From contig JAQFVV010000030.1 in NCBI GenBank assembly GCA_028023455.1, forward strand, positions 2,190,501-2,254,500: a DNA stretch of 64,000 nucleotides. Reading direction: 5' to 3'. This DNA is from Epiperipatus broadwayi (taxonomy: Eukaryota > Onychophora > Udeonychophora > Euonychophora > Peripatidae). Shown here piece after piece: positions 21,770 to 33,509 of the stretch (within the stretch, counting starts at the first letter, position 1; every line of letters starts with the position of its first letter). The translations under genes were made by a program, and so were the position numbers. Under the pieces are notes generated by a model. That model searched no databases, was not told where the DNA came from, and saw only the letters and a list, made by a program, of their open reading frames with translations.

Positions 21770-23960
21770 TTTGATCTAGTTATGTTTTAAAAGTACATAA
21801 AATATGCAAATATCTATATAATTTGCTCAGCCACACACTACCTTGTTGTATATATATAAATTTTAAAAAAAATTAGTTTGTCTAGTATGTACAATTTTCT
21901 TAGGGAGTTCTAAAATAAATAAAAAATAGCATGGCAATAGCAAATAAAAAAATCATTTGAAGTTTTATTAAAATAAATTCATTTAGAGAATCTAATATTT
22001 TAAATCTCTGTGAATAATTCTTTTGATCTGATTTTCTTGAAGTGGATAAGAAATTGAGAAAAGCTATTTTAAGTGCAGCTAAATTTCACTAAGACAATTT
22101 TTTAAATCTTACATGAATAGTCCATTGTTCTTGTTTTAGTTGAATGAAGATCAAACACTTCTTGGAAAGGTTCACATTTGGTTAATAATTCTAGGTATCA
22201 ACAGTTACTTTCCAGAAATTTCTTTTAGTAATGATAAATCTTATTATTTTCATAGGTAAAGTGATTTTATTTTCTTAAAGATTTTTTATGATGTAATCAT
22301 TGAGATGGCTGTTACTCTCATTGTATATGAATAGAGTCTTGGTTAATATATTTTTCAATATTTCAGCAAGAGGTCAAACAATACACCCTTCTACTCTATT
22401 GAGTTCTAGCCAGACATTTCTTTTATAAGTCAGCCATTAAATAAGACATCTGAACCTTCCAAAGGTTATTTGAGAAGTAATTTTTTTATATTTTTAGGTA
22501 GTGAAATCTTTCTAGAATGCCTGCACTTATTGTTAGCATTGCTATGACATTTTAGAATACTTTGCACACCATGTAGTATTTTATTATCTTTATGTAGAGA
22601 GAGTTGCACATACACCCTGCTCAACAACAGTTTAGAATTAACAGGCATTAAATAAATATTTACTTTGATTTATTTTTAAAATATCTTAAATACTTTTTAT
22701 ATAAATTTTTTTACAATTGATTATAGTAAAATAACTCCCATTTATCACAGAAATATTTATTAATCTACATGCAGGTGTAAATAAATAACACAATTAAAAT
22801 AACTATTATGGATATTTTAATTTATGATTGTGATTCTCTTGATATTTTATAATTTATTTGAATAATTTATATATACTTATATGTAAGTAATCTAAATTAC
22901 TTTTTGACTTTTTAATAAATTCAAAGTTTCAAAACAAAATAAACTCATGCAGGAGTTAAAATAGATTTATTAAAAACAAAACATTTTAAAAAAATAAAGT
23001 AAGATCTCACATAAGAATTCTATTATATATATTAAATTTTGAACATGAACATTAACAGTAATTTAACTAAATCCTTCTTTATATCAGCTTGATATTAATA
23101 AACAAGGTAGAACTTATATTTAAATCATTTTAAAATAATCTTGCTTTCAAATAAACCTTTAAATATATAAATATTAATTAATATTTAAATGCAAGTATAT
23201 TCCATACTGAATTTAATGTACTTATAAGGGATTTGCATTTAGACTTTCAAGTTTCCCACAGCTAAAAACCATATATATATATATTAATATTATTTTATTT
23301 ATACTCTTTATAAAAATGTATAGAAAATTAGTCTTTTATATAGCAGCACTTAACAAAACACTTAACCTTTGTTGAGCATGTATTTCTGTCAATAAAACTT
23401 GATATCATAGAGAATGCAGAAAAATTCATTTTTATGATCATTAAAACAGTTAAAATGCCAATTAAAATAAAATAAACATGTCTGTATCTAATAAATTTGT
23501 TAATTGTCACACCTTATATATCTATGGGTGAAATTTAATATTATTATATTATTCACAAATAGCTAAATAAGCATAAGGGAATATAAGGGTAATATATCTA
23601 TGTAACTAAATATCTGCCCAAATTAATTGTATATTATAATTCTTTTTTAATAAAACTCAATCTGTCACTCAGGTAACCATATGTATCAAAAACTAACTAT
23701 ATATTATAGATCTCTTTAACAAAATTTTTTTTGAGTCTATAGTCTGTTTTTATACATATTTTAAAATAATAAAAGTGAATTACAAAAAAAAATTGAGATT
23801 TAAAGTTGTTGTTATTATTATAAATCTATTTTCAACCAAATGACTTACTTATACATTTTCTCTTTATTTTTAGAAGAATATACAATATCAAGATTTTACT
23901 TCTGCAAATAAAATATTTTAATATACAAAATATTAAAAAAATATGAATAATAATAATGAA
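21770..23960. other. A+T-rich spacer
   Basis: No gene, repeat family or promoter-like cluster recognised; only short low-complexity reading frames. Confidence 0.5.
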
Positions 23961-23961
23961 T

Positions 23962-24250
23962 TTTTTAAATATTAAATGCTTTCATTGACTGTGCATTAAA
24001 AAGAAATAAGATAATTGTTTCTTCAATCATAATTGGAGTTTTTATATTTAACTTGAAATAAAAGTATGTGGATCCAGAAATTAATTAAGACAATCCCTAT
24101 TTTTATAACAAGGTGTTGTCTTAATTAACTTCTGGATTTCCCATGCTTTTATTTTTAATTAAATCTAAAAAAAACTCCAATTGTGGTTGAATAAACAATT
24201 ATTTTATTTATTTTTAGTGCACAGTCAAAAAAAGCATTTAATATTAAAAA
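23962..24250. repeat. Long inverted repeat (MITE-like), arms about 130 bp
   Basis: Left arm 23962-24094 and right arm 24113-24250 around an 18-base loop. Matching pieces include TTAAATATTAAATGCTTT, TGACTGTGCA, CAATTGGAGTTTTT-type and TTAATTAAGACAA/TTGTCTTAATTAA. Non-coding. Could be a foldback DNA transposon; no target duplication was identified. Confidence 0.75.
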
Positions 24251-24544
24251 TTTTTTTTATCTCTATTATTTTTAAGTTTTTAGTATTGGCACAGTAAGTG
24301 AAAGTGTAAAGCTATATCATACTTTTAAATTGACTGAACACTTATAGTTAAATGTATATGCCTTATGTATATATCATATTAAGTATGTGTACATAATAAT
24401 ACATGTGTATATATTGTAAATGAATTTCATTTAATATATATAATTTTACTTTATATAGTATATGAAAGTCATTAGATTTTTTTGCAGTAAGTTAATATAT
24501 ATATATATTTAATGTTATATGAATTTCTATTTTATACTCTTAAT

Positions 24545-24852
24545 GTTTATATTATATTTAGTATTTTTACATAATTGTATATGTATAATAAATCAATAAC
24601 TAAGTTTTCTATTTAATTTGATAGATTAATTTTTATTTTAAAACAATTGTTTTTTAAAAATGATAAAGAAAAAAATTAGTGATGTCTTTTAACTTTTCGT
24701 GATTATTTTAAATAATGTAACTTTTCTAGTTTACTTTTTTTTAAAAATAACTATTGTTTCAAAATAAAAATAAAAACAGTTTTAAATAGAAAACTTAGTT
24801 ACTGATTTATAATATATATTTAATTATGTACACATACTAAATATATATACAT
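24545..24852. repeat. Long inverted repeat (MITE-like), arms about 110 bp
   Basis: 24554-24668 pairs with 24735-24848: TATTTAGTAT, ATAAATCA(G/A)TAACTAAG, TTTTCTATTTAA and TTTATTTTAAAACAATTG appear inverted on the right. About 65 bases separate the arms. Non-coding; separate from the neighbour at 23962. Confidence 0.65.
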
Positions 24853-25439
24853 TGAAACAGTAAGATTAAAAAATTCGAATCTTAAGTTTCACCTTTTTCT
24901 GTCGTCTCTCACTGACCGGTCTATCCCGCCCAAATTTAAACTTTTTGGTATCAAACTGTGTGTGTAGCAATATTAAAAATGTATAAATATATGTAAAATT
25001 CAGCATAAACACACACATATTTCGATCTCAAATTAAAGGCAATAAATGGGGATAAAATAATATCATTTAGATTTCTTTTAGTTATATAATTTTGTATAAT
25101 TTTAGTCATTTATTTTGGATTATAAAGTTCGTATTTATTGCTTTGTTTAAATTTCATTTAATAATAATCCTAAAAAAATCTGATGTAATATTTAATTAAA
25201 AGTTAAAATAGTCTTATGTTCCCTTTTTGTTTTTGAAATTTAAAAGCATCAGTCAGTGATAGATAATAGATTAATTAAAGAAAAATTCCCCAAAATATAA
25301 TTAGTAAATGTAAACTGTAAACAATAGAATGGCAGCTTTCTTTAATTAAAAACCAACAAAATGCATTGATTATCCTCAGGGCAGATTAAGTAGAACCTAA
25401 AAATATCTTAACAAAAATGTGAGAGATCAAGATAAGAAA

Positions 25440-25765
25440 AGAGGCCATCTTAGACTTTCTGGAGACATTCACTTAAACTTTAGCTTTGCTCTCGATCACT
25501 GAGAGTCTCCAAAAATATAAAATAATTTGTTCCTGCCAAGGTATGACCGAGTAAAGCACCTAGATTATTCTCCATCAGGAGATGGCCTATCGGATGCTGA
25601 ACTTTCCGTTGCCCATCATAAATTCACCATGAAGATCTGCTGCCTAAAATAAATGAAAAAGCTGCTGCTGCTGTGAAATTAAATGAAATATCTAAATACA
25701 AGAAAGAATTGCCACTCGTGAACTTTTTGCTGCTAAACTAATGGAATCAGAAAACTTCTTATAAA
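25440..25765 (+). pseudogene. Coding-like fossil, family unknown
   Basis: The frame from about 25546 reads YDRVKHLDYSPSGDGLSDAE, then LSVAHHKFT. After a shift, a second frame reads EDLLPKINEKAAAAVKLNEI, then SKYKKE. The sequence is much less A+T-rich than its surroundings and reads like protein across the shift, suggesting a decayed exon or processed pseudogene. I do not recognise the protein. An antiparallel pair CTCTCGATCACTGAGAG lies just upstream. Confidence 0.3.
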
Positions 25766-26059
25766 ACAGGTACCTGTCTGTGTTCAAACTCTAGAGTACT
25801 CTAATAATATGCTATAGCTCTTCTTCATATTACTTATCTAAATTGTAAAATGTAAAAACTATCATTTGTATAACTAAAATTGAATAATTAATTTAATGTG
25901 TAAATTTCTCTACTAATCAAGCTTACCTCATTCTATCTTGGGTGCGTATTTTTAAAATCTACATTTTATCTATATTTATTATCTAATTATTGCATGCTTA
26001 TAATTGTCTCTATTTTCAAAGTTTAAATCTATGATCTTTGAAACAGTGAATGCGTGTCA

Positions 26060-27470
26060 CATTTTCATTAATAGGTACTTCGTCGGGCCGAGGCAGAGAC
26101 CAGCCCGCCATTCTTATAAATCACAACTAACTTAACTTTCATATAAATCGACACCATTGTAATGCAGGGTCTACTACTTCGCAAATGGCTGACGTATTAG
26201 TTATAATAATTCCCAATTTATATAGGTTTTGTATTTATTAAATCATCATGAATAATTCCAGAAAATTACATTTCTTTGAGAGTCACCAATGTTCTTTAGT
26301 AAATGTTGATAATGTAGGGCCGAGTTAGAAATCTATTTAAATCTCATCATAATCGTTTATACAGTATACATGTGTTACATTTTAGAGACACAATGACCCA
26401 TTCTCCTGTGAAATTTCCGGATTCTTCAGGGTTGAAATTAACCCCAGTCGTCCTACACAAGCGGGCATAATGGGTGCTCCTGTAGGATTTGACAATGTCA
26501 TGCAACCAGCCAGCAAACTGCGACATGGACCACTTGTCCCTGGTTATGCTTATGTGACACCTTACTTTGTCGGGCCGATGGCAGAGACCAGCCTGACATT
26601 CTTATAAACTCATTCACAGCATTGCAGTTTTGATATACTGCCATTCCATATTGCCTTTCTAAAGCATACCACGTGTTCCTTTACTTAGTTTTATTATTCT
26701 AAACATATCACTCCGCCTCTGCATTATCTGCATAATTCACTCTCAAATAAATGTTTGCCCTTAGTTATAAATAAATATTTTAATTAAATAAATATATGTC
26801 TGCCATTACTCTTATAACCCATACTTTAGACTCTTGCATTGCAAAGGTATAAATCCCTCCAGGCATGCATTAGAAATACTCACTCGAGAATTTTAGGTAG
26901 CTAGATTACGCCTTCAAATAAATGTATTCCTTTTGTAAACATTACAGTATCGGAAATACCGCTACTGAAATCCTCAATATAAAATAATGTCTAAATAAAT
27001 AAATGTATTCTTTAAAATATAATCATGTCGCAAATCCCGCTACTGAAGCTGTTAGTCCATAAAATATTATTAGATTGTTTTATTAAAATGTATTAATAAA
27101 TAATTTTAAACTATACGTCTGCAGTTACGTTTCATTTATTCGATACCCATTCTATATAATATTTCCTCGATTATGTAAATATGAATGCTTAATTAATATT
27201 AGTTTGGTTATTGGCTAACTCGAGAATAAAATCATGAGTCTCTTGCATATCCCTGACCACCGTGCCTAAGGAAATATTTACTAATGTCGCATCAGATGCA
27301 TTATTTCGTAGATTGTATTGTGGAACCAATAAACTATGTTCGAACTCAGTACCACAGGTGGCTTTGCTACTCGATGGTGCTGCTGTTCTGTATGGTGGTC
27401 GAATTCTGCACTATGTTTACGAGTCACACGTTTTCTGACCGTTACAACATCAAGTGTTTGAAATGACTCT
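26060..27470. other. CpG-retaining segment with short direct repeats
   Basis: The phrase GTCGGGCCGA(T)GGCAGAGACC, then AGCC, occurs at 26077-26120 and 26564-26608. CGGAAATACCGCTACTGAA (26949) and CGCAAATCCCGCTACTGAAG (27028) form another imperfect pair. CAATAAACTATGTTCGAACT at 27324 resembles an LTR polyadenylation region. No open gene; possibly LTR remains. Confidence 0.3.
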
Positions 27471-27498
27471 AAAATGTTATTAAATTGAAAGAAATACA

Positions 27499-27965
27499 TT
27501 GTACAGGCTTGAACCTGCATTTATATATGTAATATATGAAGGATTTGAACTCAGACTTTCACATGACCCACCACTCTCAGTGCCATTTCATATTGCTGAC
27601 CTACCTGATCACACACATGTTGAAAAGATAAATAATCACCAATATACATATTTCATGCTAAACCAGCAATCATCAGTTGGTCTAGATTACTATCCTCACA
27701 CATATATATAATCAGTGGTCAGCTTTATTATTAAGATACCCAATCTTCATACTTTAATGAACAGGCTTCAAACTATTCCAACTCACAACTCTTCAGCATT
27801 CCATTTCATTGAAAATCTGATGATGGAATGTTCAAAGCCTTTGTTAGTGCCAAGGGGTCATCCTACTCATGTTGACATATTAGTCATTCTGACCCCTCAT
27901 GTAAGGAGAGTAATCCATTTATACATGCATATGCAAGGGATGGGCAGACAATACACACTATAAAC
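27499..27965 (-). repeat. Retroposon family R1, minus copy
   Basis: On the minus strand: a 5' part with CCCATCCCTTGCATATGC and TTCCATCATCAGATTTTCAA, the stem III/stem I region, the hammerhead core (27650-27676), TATTGGTGATTATTTATC, GATCAGGTAGGTCAGCAATA, the A-box-like TGGCACTGAGAGTGGTGG, and the B-box-like CTGAGTTCAAATCC (27541-27554). Collinear with 47670-48286. A CTGATGATGGAATG phrase near 27818 is a possible second, very degenerate core. Confidence 0.75.
27650..27676 (-). ncRNA. Hammerhead-like core in R1
   Basis: Minus strand: CTGATGA, T-TGCT-GGTTT-AGCA-T, GAAAT. Both boxes are intact; the first stem II pair is a U-U mismatch, the rest pairs. Upstream ATATATGTGTG keeps the stem III strand and the G at position 17. 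Confidence 0.5.
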
Positions 27966-27969
27966 TGCC

Positions 27970-30125
27970 CCCTCACAAACATTATTTAAAACAAAAATTC
28001 TAAAAATAATTAACTGCAAAACATGAATTATTGAATGTTTTTCACATTCTTTCTGCATTCTGTTTCATATTTATCAAACTAGTTGATATACTGAAAAGTT
28101 AAGGGTTTCAAATGGATTAAGGTGACATAACTTAGTTATATATCAAATTTTCAAGCAATTCTATTGAATTTAAATATATTAAACCTCAATTTTAAATTTT
28201 CATTCTAACTTGAAAAAGATCAAAAGTTAACAAACAGATTTTCCAAACTCAATAATAGCATTAAAAACATTTTAGTGTAATATTGAAAGTATATAAAATG
28301 TATGAAAAGTGTTAAAAATTTATAATTGAATTCTATTTCTGAAAACAAAACTGTATCAATATTTTAACATTTAGGGTTGACATGAAGGTGTTACTCATTA
28401 AAGTTGCATTGAGTCTGTGCTTTTATATTGGCAATTTAGCTTTATGAATTACTGTGCATTTTATGCAGCATGGTAGTAAATATTCCTCTGGCAATTCAGC
28501 ACAAAACCTGACACTCTAGCATTTGAATATCACATGACATTCTAAACAATCATTTGATTAGTTTTTGTGTATATTAGCAGTCCATTTTATATTCAGAATT
28601 GTTTATTTCAAATTTATTTTAAAACAATTTGATAATTTTAATATACCAATATTAAAACCTCATTGATGCTTACTTGTGGTTCTAAATGGTAAGATTTTAG
28701 ATTAAATTGTGTTGAGATGGCAAGCAGTGGTAAGTTACACTAACATTGATTCAGGATTATTATTTGATCACAGTACCTTATTACATAGTTACTTCAATCT
28801 ATCAAAGAACAATGAATTTTGATTATGAGAAATTAAGTTAATATATATATAGTCCTGTATATTTTATTATTTCTAAATACCAGAATTTAACTCAAAAACA
28901 CTTCAAGTTTTAAATAAATATGTAAAATATTTTGCAGATATGAGCTGCAAAATATAGAATTATATTTTTGGATAATAGAAAAATGCCAGCACACACACAT
29001 CTCTTACTGAAACTCTTAATTTTCCAAATAGTCTCTATGACTATTATTAAAATATGTGCACAATTTTATATTAAAGTTGTCACTTAATTTTTTAATAAAA
29101 TGATTGACCGTTCTTTTTCTTTTCCACGAAAAAACGCGAGCAAACTGTTTTTTACTTGATTTGTTTACTTCTTAAATAATAAAGCAGTTTCATAATGAAA
29201 AACAAAATTTCAATAATAATTTTTTGTTTTCAAAAATAAAAATCTCCATCTTTTGATTAAATAAACTTTAAAAGTTCCACTAAAGCCATGAGTATAAAAT
29301 TTATCTATTCAATAGCATTTAAAAGACTAAATTCTTACATGTGTGTGTAGGTACATATTTTATTATAAACATTTATTTTCTTATGAAAGTAAAACAGGTC
29401 TGTTACATATCTATTGTAATGGGATAACCCATATCCAACCATACACCAATCGGAGTGGTCAATATACTACTGTATTTTATAATGAACATACAGCACGACA
29501 TTATAAAAATAAATACTATATAATGTTAGACCATATGGCAATTTTTCCTGCTCATTATGAGATATATTTTTTATAAGGTCTGAGATCACTAGAAAATTTA
29601 TTTGCTGTGAGTAGATAAAGCCTCAAAATGGTGTCAATAGCAACCAGGTTCAAACTATACCTCTTTATGGCTGATATCCATTTCAGCTCCAACCTAGCTC
29701 AGGAAGCAATGAGAATTAGGTGAGATATTGGACAACTAACACTGCTGAATGAAATGCATCAATAGAAAAATGGACGCTGAAACATATAGTTAATAATAAT
29801 GGCTTATTTTACTATAACAATATATAATATATGACAACATTGTTTAACAACAACATAATAACAACGTAAAGAAAGTAATATACCCATTGATAAGGCATTT
29901 GATATCTAACTGTAATACATTACAGTTTATTAACATTTAGATAAACTTAAAATAATATCTCCCTTCATTCCAAATGCCTGATCAATCATAGTGTACACAT
30001 GCATATGATTATATTAAATACAGATAATTAGCTATTTTCAATTATTGAATAAACTTCATTCCTTAATTAATAATTAAAAAACACGTCATATAATGTGGCA
30101 TTACTTTTATAAGCTTGTAGTTACA
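27970..30125. other. A+T-rich spacer
   Basis: No gene recognised. GGACGCTGAAACATATAG at about 29773 recalls PLE tails but has no paired stem II. The reading frame at 29343-29576 has no family resemblance. Confidence 0.45.
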
Positions 30126-30127
30126 AA

Positions 30128-30390
30128 AATGCAATACAGAGAGCATACCAATAGCTCAAACAAGCTCTTAATTAATAATTGTGGTATGAGAAAATAAGTG
30201 CTGGGTTTTGAGTTTATGTTTTAGATCTAGTGTCTGAATATTCTAGCTCTCCATTGATGTGAGCCATAAGCTCAAAACCAGTTGGTCTGGAGATGAGAGT
30301 GTTCTGGATAAAGATTTTAAAGATTTTCTCATACCGCATTTATTAACTAAGAGCTTGTTTGAGCTATTGGTATGCTCTCTGTATTGCATT
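30128..30390. repeat. Repeat R3, inverted-ended copy with hammerhead-like core
   Basis: 30128-30195 and 30325-30390 are inverted copies (AATGCAATACAGAGAGCATA; ACCAATAGCTCAAACAAGCT). The interior holds CTAGTGTCTGAATATTCTAG, then a degenerate core TTGATGT, stem II GAGC-CATAA-GCTC, AAAAC (30254-30278). Related to 58540-58993, where the homologous core is CTGAGGA. Confidence 0.65.
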
Positions 30391-30399
30391 CTTTAATTA

Positions 30400-32072
30400 A
30401 GTGATATATAGTATAATCATGATTAACTAAAAATAAACTAAAGTAAGTCTTATGTGAGTCTTTTTTTTGTTTATTTGTTGTTGATTTGTTTAACTAGGTT
30501 TCTTTTGTGCCTTTTAGTTCTTAATCCATGCTTCTTCCTTTTGGAAAAGCAATGCTTATAAGGATCCATTTGTAGAGTGAATTTCTAATTGGTATAAAAT
30601 TTTCTGTTCAGGAAACAGTTGTCTTTCTTCCATCATATTTCTTTTAAAAAAATCCACAAGATCTACCCCTGTGAACGCGAAGTCTAAAGTATTATTTTAA
30701 AAATATGAAGGCTGTACTTTGTCGCATTTTTAAACCCATAATTCTGTAATTATGACATTTTTAATTTTTAAAATCCACTTCTAAAAATTTGTTAAGTTAT
30801 TAATTTGCAGTCTTACTTTTAACAGAATCAGGTTATTATTAGTTACGATTACAAAAATTACAGTTCATAATTCATATAGTCCATTTTGAACAAATGAAAT
30901 TTTTAATGGGTAAACTCTTGCTTCTTCTTTTTTTTAAATTCTTTTTTTTTTTAAGACAGACAAGTTTACTTTCAAATTTATAAATCTTAGTTTTGAAATA
31001 TTTTTGTAGTTTGTTAATCAGTATATATATATACCTCAGTTTTAAATCCTTCTTATTTCAAAGTTATAGTTAATGCTGGAAGAGATAGAGAGCCAATTGT
31101 GTAGTGTGCTTCTAAAAATTAATTCAAGCCATTCTTACTTTTAGATTGGATATCAGGAAAACACCATGCTACATTTTAGAACTGATTGTGCTAATTAACA
31201 CGGGACTACAGTCTTCCATTTAATTGAAAGTTGTTTCTGAATTATCCATAGATATTGCATATGTTATGAAATGAATGCAATATATACATATATCCACGAT
31301 TCGATGCTTTGTATATTGACATACTGTCTCTGGTGGTTTTTTATTTGAAAGTTCATAGTTCTCAGTAGTTCCCTTTTGAAAATGTCCAAGCAACTTCTCA
31401 ACAGATACTGGAGAACAGGATAACTGGAACACTGGCTGTATAGCTGATGAACTCAGCTGACTTTAAAGTTACAGCCCTATTTATATCTGAGATAGTGCTT
31501 TTCAAACAACACACAATTATTGTAATTGAATTCTCCTTCTGTGGCCAATACCAAACTAATAAATCACGTAGTTCATAGCTATATGTTTTTACATGTGCTA
31601 ATCTAATTAATTATGTAGATCAGGTTTTGGGTATTATTTTTGAATAGAGGCAGTGATGTTGTTTAAATGCTTTACTTGATTACAGAAATAATTAAAAAGA
31701 TATTAATTTAACATTTGTTTGCAATTTTAACATATATGATATCTGTCATTGAACAAATGATTATAGAAATATTTACAAAAATATTAATTTATTTCATTTT
31801 CTCTCTCTCTCTTTCTTTTTTACATATTCCCGTATTAAAATGTCTACGCTAATGTCAAAATTATCAACTTTTCTTTTCTTTTTTCTTTTTAACGGAATTT
31901 CTTATTTAATTAGTTAATCAACAGTTTTCTTGTTAGAAAAACAGTTTTCGTTATATCGATATTAATGCGCGCACACACCCAAATAGGTAAAAATAAATCT
32001 TAACAAACAAGATATTTCTAGCATTACGATTGTTAAGTTATTATGTAGACTAGGATATTAGGTTATACTATA
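30400..32072. other. A+T-rich spacer
   Basis: No gene or repeat family recognised. Confidence 0.5.
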
Positions 32073-32077
32073 TATTA

Positions 32078-32425
32078 TGTGATATACCCACCTACAGACT
32101 TAAGTATAAATATGTAAAAACTACATACCTGCTTATGGATTACTCTGTTAAATAAATATAAAGAGAGCGCTGCTATCGTTTATCCAGACCAGACATGACA
32201 GATCGATAAGCATGGATATAAATAGCATGGTAGAACGATCTACTCGCTCTCTTGTGTCCAGGTTCACGTGTGTAAAAGTAGTCAACGCCTTGGAAGGATA
32301 TCTAGTCTCCAAGAAGAAACCATCCTCTAATGGTAATAGTGATAATTTGCTATCTGTGAAAACCCTGGATTATTATTATGCTTGCTGACTGGTTCTCTCT
32401 CATAGAGTAACCCTCAGACATAGCA
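32078..32425 (+). repeat. 5' LTR of Gypsy element
   Basis: Begins TGTGATATACCC and ends ACATAGCA (TG...CA). A TATA element TATAAATAG is at 32217-32225. It differs from the 3' LTR at 32080, 32113 and 32268; all three are C/T or G/A changes at CpG. Confidence 0.95.
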
Positions 32426-32428
32426 GAG

Positions 32429-32452
32429 TGGTGCAGTCAACAGGATAGAACC
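32429..32452 (+). other. Primer-binding site, tRNA-Ser type
   Basis: TGGTGCAGTCAACAGGATAG and on to AACC, three bases after the LTR. The pattern TGG(C/T)GCAGTC..CAGGAT...AACC is complementary to the 3' end of animal tRNA-Ser, with a few mismatches; tRNA identity is from memory. Confidence 0.65.
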
Positions 32453-32480
32453 GTAAGTTAAGCGACGCACAAGAAAAAAA

Positions 32481-33509
32481 ATGGCGGCAGGTACGGCAAT
32501 ACGTGAGTTTGATGTAAATAACAGCGACTCCTGGAAAACTTACATAGCACAAGTGGAATATTATTTCTTCATAAACAAAATCGAAGAGGACCGCTATAAA
32601 ATTGCTACTCTTTTATATTTCGTGGGTCAAGACATGATCCAATTGGCAAATAGGCTTACCGATCCAAAGCGTCCGGAAGACCTACCTTACCAGGAGTTCA
32701 TAGAGAGACTAAATGCATATTTCGTACCGAAGACATCAAAGTGGATAGCGCGTCTGAGATTAAGAAGCAGAACGCAATTACCGCAGGAAAAATATGTGGA
32801 TTATGACCTCGCATTGAGAAAATTAGCGAAGGATTGTGAATTTGGACAAGAAATAAATGACTCTCTGTTAGAACAATTCCTATACGGCATGTCAGATGAT
32901 AAATTTAGGAAAGTGCTTTTGAGTGATTCCGATTTAAATTACAAAATGGCCATGGAAAAATGCATTGCACAGGAGGCCATGTTAAATATAGCATCGGAGT
33001 ACACTACGGCAAAAATCCCAGAAAAAATAGCCTTCAGTATAGAAAGGGAAAGAAATAATATCGCAACCTCCAGTGGCTACAGTAAGAAACAAACATGTAA
33101 TTGCTGTGGAAAAATAGGACACTTGAAAAATATTTGCAGATATAAAGACAAAGTTTGCAGGATGTGTAACACTAGAGGGCACTTAGCAGCTGTGTGTCAT
33201 TCCAGAGATGGTGAATATCCGAGAAAAAAATCAGATTACAAGCCCCGGAGTGAGGTGGAACGTGAAGTATCTATCAATGCCGTTAGAAATGACGACACCA
33301 AATTGGATAACATTCGTGTAGAATTGCAAATTTGCAATAAACGGATGACAATGGAAGTGGACAGCAGTGCCAGCTTGTCAATTATATCACATAAAGACTG
33401 GATGGGAATAAAAAAAGACTGGGATAATAACTTAAAGCTACGGAAAGCAGATGTGTTTGTCACGGATATAAACGGAAATAGAATAAATATTCAAGGGAAA
33501 GCTACTTGA
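32481..33509 (+). CDS. gag: Gypsy gag and start of protease
   Basis: 342 residues from ATG at 32481, the first Met after the PBS, to TGA at 33507. The first 200 residues are a Gypsy-type capsid (WKTYIAQVEYYF, ATLLYFVGQDMI, FVPKTSKWIARLRLRSRTQ). Two perfect CCHC knuckles follow: C206-C209-H214-C219 and C226-C229-H234-C239 (Cx2Cx4Hx4C). A retropepsin starts at about residue 280, but the D-[S/T]-G triad reads D294-S295-S296, so the essential Gly is replaced and protease should be inactive. The frame then stops, and protease continues in the -1 frame in the pol ORF. GGGAAAG at 33495 looks like a slippery heptamer but is in the wrong phase (GGG AAA in the gag frame). Confidence 0.9.
   Translation: MAAGTAIREFDVNNSDSWKTYIAQVEYYFFINKIEEDRYKIATLLYFVGQDMIQLANRLTDPKRPEDLPYQEFIERLNAYFVPKTSKWIARLRLRSRTQLPQEKYVDYDLALRKLAKDCEFGQEINDSLLEQFLYGMSDDKFRKVLLSDSDLNYKMAMEKCIAQEAMLNIASEYTTAKIPEKIAFSIERERNNIATSSGYSKKQTCNCCGKIGHLKNICRYKDKVCRMCNTRGHLAAVCHSRDGEYPRKKSDYKPRSEVEREVSINAVRNDDTKLDNIRVELQICNKRMTMEVDSSASLSIISHKDWMGIKKDWDNNLKLRKADVFVTDINGNRINIQGKAT

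Noticed and set aside
27284-27520. Opposed reading frames of 60-80 codons
   Set aside because: No motif, and both strands are open by chance in a less A+T-rich patch.
27811-27845. Extra hammerhead core CTGATGATGGAATG...CAAAG in R1
   Set aside because: First box fits, but no stem II of more than 3 pairs and no GAAA in place; also seen degenerate at 47960.
29700-29800. PLE or hammerhead tail around GGACGCTGAAACATATAG
   Set aside because: GAAAC is present, but no paired stem II or CTGANGA at the right distance.
33495-33501. Programmed -1 frameshift heptamer GGGAAAG
   Set aside because: In the gag frame the codons are GGG AAA, so the X XXY YYZ phase is not met.
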